Shown here in pieces: positions 1 to 7,158 of a DNA stretch of 30,745 nt. A model generated the notes under the pieces. That model was given only the letters and a program-made list of their open reading frames with translations, was not told the origin of the DNA and searched no databases. The stretch spans positions 1 to 30,745 of the forward strand of contig CAZEFW010000114.1 of assembly GCA_964511535.1 (NCBI GenBank). Reading direction: 5' to 3'. How positions within the stretch are numbered: position 1 is the first letter of the stretch; every line of letters begins with the position of its first letter. The translations under genes were made by a program, and so were the position numbers. This DNA is from CAZCFB01 sp964511535 (GTDB lineage Bacteria; Myxococcota_A; Polyangia; GCA-2747355; CAZCFB01).

Positions 1-116
1 TCATCCGCCTGGGCGAAAAGCGGCTGGAGGCGGTGGGGGTCAAGGCCAGCGCGTCCAACCCCACCGGCAGCTGGTCCTACGTATACAAGAAGATGATGTA
101 CGTGGTGAACAAGTGA
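1..116 (+). CDS. C-terminal tail of an unknown protein (partial)
   Basis: The reading frame enters the window at base 3 and stays open for 37 codons to a TGA at 114-116. The tail contains KRLEAVGVKASASNPTGSW and ends YVVNK, with GC-rich third positions like its neighbours. It is cut by the window edge and I recognise no family. The TGA overlaps a GTG at 113, but the sequence after that GTG does not look coding until about 233, so coupling to the next gene is doubtful. Confidence 0.5.
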   Translation, partial: IRLGEKRLEAVGVKASASNPTGSWSYVYKKMMYVVNK

Positions 117-232
117 GTCGAGATGCAAACAGCCGGCTGCACATCGCCATGTGCACTCTCCTGTTTCGCCTGGCCAATGGCCCGTTTTCTTTGAACCGAA
201 GGGGTGGCTCCAGGATTGCATTCAGCGACCAC

Positions 233-1654
233 ATGAACTGCTCTCCATCCAGGCTCTGTCCCCTCATGGTAGTGGCCGCCCTGGCAGGGCATGGCTGCGG
301 CCCCCTCTCCCCCGACGAGGAGGCGCCTGGCGGAGACATCACCGAGGTGTCCCGTACCCTGAGCAGCATCAACTGCAAGGAGTCGTCCGCCACCGGCTAC
401 AAGTCGGGCAAGTCGTTTTCCATCAAGCTGGTCACCGTGGACGGCAAGAAGATGGAGGTGAAGAGCGCCAACGCCTACTACGTCATGGCCCAGGCTGCGG
501 CCAACAAGGGCGTTCACCTCAAGGTGATCAGCGGCTTCCGCTCCTACTCTCAGCAGCTGTACCTGTACAACTGCTACAAGAACTGCAACTGCAACAACTG
601 CAACCTGGCCGCCAAGCCGGGCTACAGCAACCACCAGAGCGGCCACGCCGTGGACCTGAACACCTCGTCCAGCGGCATCTACTCCTGGCTGTCAAAAAAC
701 GCGGCCAAGTACGGCTGGAAGCGTACGGTGCCAAGCGAGAAGTGGCACTGGGAGTGGTGGGGCGGCGGCCCGGGGGGTGGGCCGTGCGGCAAACCCTCCT
801 TCCCGAAGATGACCATCAACCTGACCATCGATTCCATCTCGGCTCAGGCCCGGGACCTGTGCACCACCGCCAAGAGCGCCAAGATCTTCGACCTGTGGGC
901 CGGGCAGAAAGTGACCATCAACATCGACGTCAAGAACAAGGGCACCGCCATCGCCAAGGAGGTGACCGTGGGCATCGACCGGGTGCTGGCCCATCTTCAG
1001 GTCACAAGGTGGAACATCTACAGCAACTACAAGCAGTCGGCGGGCAAGTGGAAGCTCAATGACACCGACGGCATGCAGAAGATCCCCCACGACAACCCGG
1101 GCGCGGCCTTTTCGCTGTGGCTCGGGGCGTTCTCAATTGGCGAGACCAAGCGGATCAAGCTGACCGTCAAGGGCGCCACCGGGAGCCTGGGCCAGGGCGG
1201 CCACCCCGCCGTGCGCGCCTGGGTCTCCAAGGTCAAGGATTACTACGCCAAGGCCAGCTACGCGGCCAAGCCGAGCAAGAACACCAAGAGCTACCAGACC
1301 CAGAACGGCGGCGACCTGCGCCACCAGGCCGAGCTTGACGTGCTGGCCAAGGAGAGCTGCGGCGACAAGGTGGACAACGACTGCGACGGCAAGGTGGACG
1401 AGGGGTGCGTCAAACCCAAGGCAGACGCGGGCGTGCCCGACATGAGAGCCCCTGCGCCCGACCGCGGCATCAAACCCGGGCCTGACAGGAGCCCCCAGGA
1501 CCCCGGCCAGGACGGCGGCCCCTCTGGCCCGCCACCGCCCACCTTCAGCTCCCTTGACGAGGGGTGCTCCGTGGCCGGATCGAGCGAGGGGGTTCCCGTC
1601 TGGCTACTGCTCGTGGGCTTGCTTGTCCGCCGGAGACAGGGCGCCGACGCCTGA
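233..1654 (+). CDS. Secreted M15-family D,D-carboxypeptidase-like protein with DNDCDG motif and MYXO-CTERM-like tail
   Basis: Predicted zinc peptidase acting on peptidoglycan stem peptides outside the inner membrane, about 473 residues. The M15B (VanY/LdcB) signature is clear: SGFRS near residue 99, SNHQSGHAVDL near 132 (SxHxxGxAxD, with zinc ligands His and Asp) and EKWHWEWW near 170, which holds the last ligand His. A short cysteine cluster (NCYKNCNCNNCN) precedes the His motif. The middle part resembles a CARDB-type beta-sandwich domain. Near the C-terminus CGDKVDNDCDGKVDEGC matches the Asp-rich metal-binding motif common in Myxococcota surface proteins. The protein ends with a Gly-Cys, a hydrophobic stretch (VPVWLLLVGLLV) and RRR, as in MYXO-CTERM sorting tails. 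I chose ATG 233 because it gives a signal peptide (MNCSPSRLCPLMVVAALAG); the GTG at 113 would add 40 residues of non-coding-like composition. No strong ribosome binding site is visible at either, so the start is uncertain. Confidence 0.85.
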   Translation: MNCSPSRLCPLMVVAALAGHGCGPLSPDEEAPGGDITEVSRTLSSINCKESSATGYKSGKSFSIKLVTVDGKKMEVKSANAYYVMAQAAANKGVHLKVISGFRSYSQQLYLYNCYKNCNCNNCNLAAKPGYSNHQSGHAVDLNTSSSGIYSWLSKNAAKYGWKRTVPSEKWHWEWWGGGPGGGPCGKPSFPKMTINLTIDSISAQARDLCTTAKSAKIFDLWAGQKVTINIDVKNKGTAIAKEVTVGIDRVLAHLQVTRWNIYSNYKQSAGKWKLNDTDGMQKIPHDNPGAAFSLWLGAFSIGETKRIKLTVKGATGSLGQGGHPAVRAWVSKVKDYYAKASYAAKPSKNTKSYQTQNGGDLRHQAELDVLAKESCGDKVDNDCDGKVDEGCVKPKADAGVPDMRAPAPDRGIKPGPDRSPQDPGQDGGPSGPPPPTFSSLDEGCSVAGSSEGVPVWLLLVGLLVRRRQGADA

Positions 1655-1655
1655 G

Positions 1656-1848
1656 CCCGCCAGGCGGCCGGGGATCACGGCGTACCGCTGGTGGTGATGT
1701 CCTCGAGGAAGCAGGGTCGCTCCTGCCTTTGGCCGGAAGAAAGCGTACTGGTAGTGCTTCTCATTGTTCAGCGTGTCGGTCCGGGTCCTGGAGGTCCAGT
1801 TGCTGCCATACGCGTTGAACCGGCCCAGATCGAAGGTGGCCGGTACAG
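1656..1848 (-). pseudogene. Orphan coding-like fragment between convergent genes
   Basis: This 194-bp gap between the convergent genes ending at 1654 and 1849 holds a minus-strand frame with codon-like third positions. It reads TFDLGRFNAYGSNWTSRT, then NNEKHYQYAFFRPK, which looks like folded-protein sequence and not a GC shadow. It is shifted one base relative to the propeller gene upstream, whose own C-terminus appears complete. The only start is a TTG inside the last codons of that gene, without a ribosome binding site. It may be a remnant of a lost gene or domain. No family recognised. Confidence 0.25.
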
Positions 1849-3861
1849 TCAGTAGCAACCGCGGAGCACGGCACCGAACCCGCCGACCAGGTAACGGCCC
1901 GCGGTGGCATGTGCCCAGACGCCGAGCAAGCTGCTGAAAGTCCCCGACGCCTCGCTGTTCCAGAGGCTCCCGTTGTAGCGGAGCAGGGTGCCCCGGGTCC
2001 CGGTGACGTAGATGTCCTTGCTGCCGGTGCCGAAGACAGCGTGGAGGTCTCTGTTGGCGGCGGGCACGGTGACGGTCGTCCAGGAGCCGCTGCTGTAATG
2101 CAGGATCGTGCCGTAGCCCCCCACCGCGTAGATGTTCTTCCCGCTGGTGCCCCAGACCGACATCAGGTCCCGGGTCACAGGCGACTTCATCGTGACGAAC
2201 CCTGCGCTGGTACCCGCGTAGCGCAGGATGGTGCCCTGGGCACCCACGGCGAAGACGTTGGTGGCGGTCGTGCCCCAGACCCCATGCAGGTTCAAGCTTG
2301 TGGCGGTCTTAATCTCGTACCAGGACGAGCCGTCGTGGCGCAGCGCCTTGCCGTCGTTACCGACCGCGAACACATGCTTCGGGTCAGCCGCCCAGACCGC
2401 GCGCAGATCCTTGCTGTTCAGCGGGCTGCCGCTGCTCCAGCTCGAGCCCGAGTGGATGAAGACCTTGCCGTTGTGGCCCACCGCGTACACCTTGCCGCCG
2501 ACGCTGGTCACCCCACGCAGGGTGGGGACGGTGCCCAGACCGGTCGGGGTGAAGGTCGTCCAGGAGGTGCCGTCGTGGCGGAGCAGGTAGCCGAAGCCGT
2601 TCTCCCCGCCGGCCGCATACTTGTACTTGCTGCCGTCTCCCCAGATGCTGTGCAGCGTCCACCAGAGCGCCTTGTTGTGCTGGACCCAACCGCCGGAGCC
2701 TTTTTGGTACCGCACCCCGCCGGCACCGACCATGAAGATGTTGGTCTTGCTGCTGCCCCACACCTTGGCCACCCTGCCCAGGCCGCCGGTGAAGCTTGGC
2801 GTGACGTCGCTCCATGAGCCGCCGCCATACTTCCACAGCGACCCGTCCGTTGATGGGTCCGTGGCCGTGGCGTAGACGTTCTTCGCGTCCAGGGCCCAAA
2901 GCCCGGTCACGCGGGTGGTGAGCTTGCCCGGCTTCGGCTTGGCCGTCCATTTGCCGCCAACGTAGTGCCAGAAGGTGGCGCCATCGCCGGCCGCGACGAC
3001 CTCGCCGTTGGGCAGGCCGACCACGGCGATCAGGGGCGAGGTGAAGGTGGAGGAGACCTTATCGGCGAGCCACTTGGTGCCGGTGTACCGCACGACCGTG
3101 CCGGAGTCTCCAACAGCCCACACCTTGCCCGCGCTGCTGACCCACACCCCGCTGAGGTGTTTTTTGGTGGGGGAGGTCTCCATTGCCCAGCTGCTCCCGT
3201 TGTAGCGGAAGATGTCGCCGCCCACGCCCACGGCGTAGACCGTGCTCGGTGAGCTGCCGTGTAGCCCACGTACCGACGCGTTGGTGGGCAGGTTCTTGAG
3301 GTTCCATACCGTGCCGTCGAAGTGGATCGCGACGTTGCCGCCGGCAGCGATGATGTTGGTCTTGGAGGAGCCCCAGATGCCGGAGAAGTTGACGCTGGTC
3401 GTGCCCACATTGGCCCACATGGTGCCGTCGTAGTGCAGCACCGCGCCGTTATTGCCCACGGCGTAGACGTTCTTGGAGCCGGTGCCCCACACGCTGTGCA
3501 GGTTGTTGCCCCGGGGCAGAGGCCGCTCCCAGCACCAGCCAGAGCTGCTGCAAACCTTGCCCTTGTTGCAGGCGCCGCCCGCGTCGGGTTTGGGCGCCTT
3601 CAGGTCGGATGGCGCCATGGCGTCGGGCTCCTTCTTGCCGGAGTCGACCGCGAGCTTGCCGTCGAGGCGGGGCGCGTCGGGTACCGCGCCGTCTGCGCCG
3701 GCGGGTTTGCACAGGCCCGCTATCGGGTCGCATGTCTTGCCCGTCGGGCAGCCCCGGTGAGTGGCGCTGCAACGGTCCTTGGTGGGTGCCACCCTGTCGA
3801 AGGTGCAGCCGACTCCGGGCAGCAGCATGAGCGCGGTGAGCAGAGGGGCCAGGGAGCGCAT
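1849..3861 (-). CDS. Lipoprotein with 14 tandem beta-propeller-type repeats
   Basis: A 670-residue exported lipoprotein: signal peptide with candidate lipid-anchor Cys19 (LLPGVGC), a small cysteine cluster (CSATHRGC..CDP..LC), an Asp/Pro/Lys-rich linker (about 55-95), then about 570 residues of repeats. I count 14 repeats of the form [GS]-[VI]-W-G-[TS]-x(3,4)-[NK]-[VI]-[YF]-AVG-x-G-x-[VI]-x-[HR]-[YF]-DG-[ST]-x-W, a blade-like unit of about 37-42 residues. The last repeat stops after GAVLRGCY and lacks its final strand, while the segment SGWCWERPLP just before repeat 1 looks like that missing strand, suggesting ring closure. The ATG overlaps the TGA of the upstream TPR gene by one base (TGATG), with a GGGAGG ribosome binding site inside that gene. 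Probably surface-exposed binding or scaffold; no catalytic motif seen. The 9881 gene is a paralogue with the same layout. Confidence 0.88.
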   Translation of the reverse strand: MRSLAPLLTALMLLPGVGCTFDRVAPTKDRCSATHRGCPTGKTCDPIAGLCKPAGADGAVPDAPRLDGKLAVDSGKKEPDAMAPSDLKAPKPDAGGACNKGKVCSSSGWCWERPLPRGNNLHSVWGTGSKNVYAVGNNGAVLHYDGTMWANVGTTSVNFSGIWGSSKTNIIAAGGNVAIHFDGTVWNLKNLPTNASVRGLHGSSPSTVYAVGVGGDIFRYNGSSWAMETSPTKKHLSGVWVSSAGKVWAVGDSGTVVRYTGTKWLADKVSSTFTSPLIAVVGLPNGEVVAAGDGATFWHYVGGKWTAKPKPGKLTTRVTGLWALDAKNVYATATDPSTDGSLWKYGGGSWSDVTPSFTGGLGRVAKVWGSSKTNIFMVGAGGVRYQKGSGGWVQHNKALWWTLHSIWGDGSKYKYAAGGENGFGYLLRHDGTSWTTFTPTGLGTVPTLRGVTSVGGKVYAVGHNGKVFIHSGSSWSSGSPLNSKDLRAVWAADPKHVFAVGNDGKALRHDGSSWYEIKTATSLNLHGVWGTTATNVFAVGAQGTILRYAGTSAGFVTMKSPVTRDLMSVWGTSGKNIYAVGGYGTILHYSSGSWTTVTVPAANRDLHAVFGTGSKDIYVTGTRGTLLRYNGSLWNSEASGTFSSLLGVWAHATAGRYLVGGFGAVLRGCY

Positions 3862-4634
3862 CAGAACCTCCCCGTGAGCGAGACCGACAGGCCCCCGCGG
3901 TGGGGTGCCAATCCGGCGGCCGACACTGCGTGCTCCTTGTCGGAGAGCAGGTGCCAGAGCAGCAGCCCCGCGCCGGCCGCCGCCAGCACGCCGCCGCCGA
4001 TGACCAGCCCGAGCTGCGCCTTCTCGTACGCCTCGCCCTGGTCCGCGATGTGGTTGAGCTCATCGTGGGTCAGGGTCTCCAGCCCGTCCATATACGCGCT
4101 GTTCCTGGAGGCCACGAGCCCGCCAAACACAGCCCCCGTGACCATGGCTGCCGCGCCCAGCCCCACGCCCACCCAGCCGGCCGTGGCGATCCAGGCTGGA
4201 GGGCCGGCCGGCTCGGGTGGCGCCGCGGATGGGGCCGCGGCGGGCGCTGGCCTTGCCTTCTTTTCCGTTGCTGTCTTCTTGCTGGCCAGCTTCTTGCGCA
4301 GCGTCTCCAGCCGGGCCATGACCAGGTCCCGGTTGTCCGCGTCCGGCTTTTTGTGCAGGTAGGTCTCGTACATCTCGATGGCGCTGGGCATGTCGCCGAC
4401 CATCTCGTGGCAGCGGGCGATGTTGAAGGCCAGGCCAGGCAACGGCTCCAGTCTGTACGCCTGCTGGAACTCGGCCAGGGCGCGCTTGTAGTCTGACATC
4501 TGATAGTAGCGGCTCCCGGTCTCGTAGTGGCTGCGCGCCAGCTCGCGCTTGAAGCTGGTCTTGGCCCTGGCTGGGGGCACAGGCACCAGGGCCACGATCA
4601 GGGCCAGGGGGATGAAGATCCTGTGCCAACGCAT
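3861..4634 (-). CDS. Exported TPR protein with two C-terminal membrane segments
   Basis: A 257-residue protein with a signal peptide (cleavage likely after ARA, residue 24), TPR-like helical repeats at about 31-120 (YYQMSDYKRALAEFQQAYRL, then CHEMVGDMPSAIEMYETYL), a charged and Ala/Pro-rich linker (119-146), and hydrophobic helices at about 148-172 and 207-230. The C-terminus is LSVSLTGRF. ATG 4634 has a strong AAGGAG ribosome binding site. It is the first gene of a two-gene operon and overlaps the propeller lipoprotein by one base. Proteins of this architecture are common in Myxococcota, usually without known function. By analogy with the kinase operon at 21933-29429 it probably anchors or helps place its partner lipoprotein. 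Function is inference. Confidence 0.85.
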   Translation of the reverse strand: MRWHRIFIPLALIVALVPVPPARAKTSFKRELARSHYETGSRYYQMSDYKRALAEFQQAYRLEPLPGLAFNIARCHEMVGDMPSAIEMYETYLHKKPDADNRDLVMARLETLRKKLASKKTATEKKARPAPAAAPSAAPPEPAGPPAWIATAGWVGVGLGAAAMVTGAVFGGLVASRNSAYMDGLETLTHDELNHIADQGEAYEKAQLGLVIGGGVLAAAGAGLLLWHLLSDKEHAVSAAGLAPHRGGLSVSLTGRF

Positions 4635-4809
4635 GGAGCGCTCCTTAAATCAGATGCAATCTATTGGAATAGTAGAGTATGGATCGGGTAGTCACCACAG
4701 GCCCGCGCGTGCGCCGGCTGCTGGCAGAGTTTCAGCGCGCGCGGTAATGTCCCACAAATTGGCGCCTGTCCCTTACCGGTCAAAAAGCTTGCAAAGTCGT
4801 ACTGAAATA
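4635..4809. promoter_or_regulatory. Divergent intergenic region with palindromic ribosome binding site
   Basis: This 175-bp gap separates the TPR gene (-) and the glycosidase-like gene (+), so it must hold both promoters; I cannot place -35/-10 boxes with confidence. Directly abutting the minus-strand start, GGAGCGCTCC (4635-4644) is a perfect 10-bp palindrome that contains part of the ribosome binding site, so a hairpin there could mask initiation. On the plus side there is no clear ribosome binding site before ATG 4810. A 6-bp inverted repeat (CGGTAA..TTACCG) lies about 20-60 bp upstream of it. Confidence 0.35.
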
Positions 4810-6654
4810 ATGAGCCGCTTCGCCCGGGCCGCGCTATTGGCCGTGGCCACCTTCTCCTGCACCGGGAGCCTGAACACCGGAACTGGAGACGCAGGCAGCT
4901 CTGACCTGCGCGTGGTAGAAGCTGGCCAGTACGACGCCAAGGGGACAGCAGGTGATCTGAACCTCTCCCCCGACCGAAGCACCACGTTGCCCTCCTGCGG
5001 GCATCCCTATCCGCGCACCGGGGTCTTTCACTGGGGTGGGGCGCCGGCCTGGTGGTACTCCCGCTTCGACATGCTGAGCCTGCGGAAGCAGAGCACCTCC
5101 ACGCTGGCGAAGATCAGGGCCATGAACCCGAACGTGATCTTCCTGTACATGGAGGACTGGAACGTCGCGGCCCACCTGGGTGACAAGATCCCCAAGGGCT
5201 GCCAGCTCAAGACGTCCACGAACCAGCACTTCGGCTGGTACAAAGGTGCTGGCGCCAGCGCCGGCCAGCGCGGCATCAACCTGACGGATCATGGCAAGAC
5301 CGGGGGCAAGCTCTGCCGTCGATGGTTCGCCGAATACCTCACGAACAATGTGGACCTGAAGAAGGACTACGCGGGCATCTCCACCGACGGGCTCTACGCG
5401 GGCAAGCATGTGGGCTGGGCCAAGCCGAAGGACCTGGACCTGGACAACAACGGGGTCAACGACAACACCGAGCATGGCAAGAGCTGGGTGGTCGACACCT
5501 GGAACAGCGGCGTGAAGGGCCTGCTCAAGGAGCTGCGCACGCTCCTGGGCCCAAACCGCCGGATGATGGTCAACACCGGGGTGGGCTACCTCTCCCACGC
5601 GAGCGTCTCGCCCATCAACGGGGCGTTGCTCGAGTTCGCCGGCGCCGAGACGAACTGGGACTGGCACCGCGGCGTGATCAAGAGCTTCATCAAGTCGACC
5701 ATGAAGCCGCATACGACGCTGTTCGCCTCCAACCCGTCCGGGGCGGATCCGGGGCTGCCCAAGCGCGCCCGGGACTACTTCGAATTTGTCCGATACGTGC
5801 TCACCAAGTCGATGCTGGTGGACGGCTACTACCACTACGAGACGGGCCCCCACCACACGTACGGCAAATACTACGACGAGTTCGACGCCACCGTAGGGTG
5901 CCCGACCTCGGAGATGCAGGAGGTCGGGAACAGCGATGTGTGGGTGCGCTTCTTCAGCGGAGGCGCGGCGGTGCACAACGCGAACGGCAAGAGCGCGACG
6001 GTCACCGACAAGGATCTGAAAGCGCTCAAGGGATACGCCGGGCCGTACTACCGCTTCGCGGGTGGGCAGGTCCCCGCGGTCAACAACGGGCAGAAATTCA
6101 CCAGCGTCACGCTCAAGGGACACAGCTGGGGTAGCGGCGTGGTCTACAAGGTGGGCGATGGCATCGTGCTGGTGAGCAAGCCGCGCACGGTGGTCGCCGA
6201 TATCGTGGTGGATGACCTGGACTATGGGACCGACCCGGGCTCATCCCGCGCCACGCTGACCGGCTCCTGGAAGGTCCCGTCCAGCTGCAAGGACGGCAGA
6301 GAGCACTATACCCTCGTCTGCTACGCCAAGGACGGGAGCTCGCACTACACCACCGATCCTGGGGCGACGGCCACATATACGCCGACCATCGGCCTCGCCG
6401 GCCGGTACCAGGTCTACGAGTGGCACGGCTACCTGGATAGCAAGACCGAGAGCAGCAAGGCCCCCTATGTCGTGACCCACGCAAACGGCCAGAAGGCCAA
6501 GGGTGTCATCGACCAGACGAAGAACCCGGGCCAGTGGAACAGCCTCGGCACATTCAGGTTCAGCAAGGGTACCGGCGGCAACCTGAAATTGAGCGGATCT
6601 GCTTCCGGGGCCGTGCTGGCCGACGCGGTTCGTTTCGTCTATCGCGGCCCCTGA
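4810..6654 (+). CDS. Putative glycoside-hydrolase-like lipoprotein (GHL15-type barrel) with Golvesin-like C-terminal domain
   Basis: A 614-residue likely lipoprotein (signal peptide, candidate Cys17 in VATFSC, Asp/Gly/Ser linker to about 58). Residues about 60-440 resemble hypothetical glycosyl hydrolase family 15: GVFHWGGAPAWW, then KIRAMNPNVIFLYMEDW, DYAGISTDGLY (acidic residue at a strand end), RRMMVNTGVGYL and LLEFAGAE, consistent with a TIM barrel. The second part, about 461-612, matches a Golvesin/xanthan-lyase-like beta domain: GRYQVYEWHG, then APYVVTHANG, NPGQWNSLGTFRF and the closing VLADAVRFVY. Predicted to bind and perhaps cleave a polysaccharide outside the cell; substrate unknown. 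No in-frame start with a ribosome binding site exists nearby; ATG 4810 is chosen because the signal peptide begins there. It stands alone on the plus strand. Confidence 0.75.
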   Translation: MSRFARAALLAVATFSCTGSLNTGTGDAGSSDLRVVEAGQYDAKGTAGDLNLSPDRSTTLPSCGHPYPRTGVFHWGGAPAWWYSRFDMLSLRKQSTSTLAKIRAMNPNVIFLYMEDWNVAAHLGDKIPKGCQLKTSTNQHFGWYKGAGASAGQRGINLTDHGKTGGKLCRRWFAEYLTNNVDLKKDYAGISTDGLYAGKHVGWAKPKDLDLDNNGVNDNTEHGKSWVVDTWNSGVKGLLKELRTLLGPNRRMMVNTGVGYLSHASVSPINGALLEFAGAETNWDWHRGVIKSFIKSTMKPHTTLFASNPSGADPGLPKRARDYFEFVRYVLTKSMLVDGYYHYETGPHHTYGKYYDEFDATVGCPTSEMQEVGNSDVWVRFFSGGAAVHNANGKSATVTDKDLKALKGYAGPYYRFAGGQVPAVNNGQKFTSVTLKGHSWGSGVVYKVGDGIVLVSKPRTVVADIVVDDLDYGTDPGSSRATLTGSWKVPSSCKDGREHYTLVCYAKDGSSHYTTDPGATATYTPTIGLAGRYQVYEWHGYLDSKTESSKAPYVVTHANGQKAKGVIDQTKNPGQWNSLGTFRFSKGTGGNLKLSGSASGAVLADAVRFVYRGP

Positions 6655-6784
6655 GCCGCGCGGTAGAGGGGCGGGATGCCCTCGAGGTGCAGGCCGGAAT
6701 TGAGCAGGTCGGGCATGGCTCGCCAGCTTACTGATACCACTCGAAGGGGATCCGGTCCTGGAGGATTGCTGGACAACGGCCGGG

Positions 6785-7099
6785 TCAAGTGGCCGCCACA
6801 GGCCCGAGCAGCTCCAGCAGCTCCGGGTGAAGCTCTGCACAGTCCAGGAGAATGCCGCGGGCGACCGACTCCATCCGGTATCGTGATGGCCTGGGGGTCA
6901 TTTCGCTGAAGTCCAGGTCGTAGACGTTGCCCTCGGCGTCCACCATGTACATCAGCATCGCCACTGCGTCGCCCCCGATGGGGAGGTAGCCCTGCCGTAC
7001 AGCGCGGCGAATGTGGCTGTCGACGTCTTCCGGAGGCGCCTGCCGCTGCTTGAGCTCCTCGTGAAACCACTCTCTGTACTTGCTCGTGGGGTTGAACAT
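6785..7099 (-). CDS. Small conserved-looking hypothetical protein
   Basis: A 104-residue acidic soluble protein with no signal peptide or membrane segment. It begins MFNPTSKYREWFHEEL and contains AVAMLMYMVDAEGNVYDLDF in the middle. A good ribosome binding site (GAAGAGG, 4 bases before the ATG) supports the start at 7099 over an upstream in-frame ATG. Codon use fits the genome. I do not recognise the family. It lies behind the terminator of the PHP gene, so it probably has its own promoter in the 30 bp between. In frame after its TGA there is another short open stretch ending IPFEWYQ at about 6734, which may be chance or an ancestral C-terminus lost by a new stop codon. The 130 bp from 6655 to 6784 otherwise show nothing convincing. 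Confidence 0.6.
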   Translation of the reverse strand: MFNPTSKYREWFHEELKQRQAPPEDVDSHIRRAVRQGYLPIGGDAVAMLMYMVDAEGNVYDLDFSEMTPRPSRYRMESVARGILLDCAELHPELLELLGPVAAT

Positions 7100-7128
7100 C
7101 GCACCTCTTCCCGGCTCAGGTTCGGCGG

Positions 7129-7154
7129 AAAAATATGGCGACAAGCAGGTCGCC
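7129..7154 (-). terminator. Intrinsic terminator after the PHP lipoprotein gene
   Basis: On the minus strand, GGCGAC, a 6-base loop and GTCGCC form a perfect stem, followed directly by ATATTTTT. It starts four bases after the stop codon of the gene at 7159, the expected place for a Rho-independent terminator of that transcript. Confidence 0.75.
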
Positions 7155-7158
7155 TGGA

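Noticed and set aside
113..232. GTG at 113 as start of the carboxypeptidase, 4-bp overlapping the preceding gene
   Set aside because: No ribosome binding site, poor third-position GC, and it would bury the signal peptide behind 40 extra residues; kept only as an alternative.
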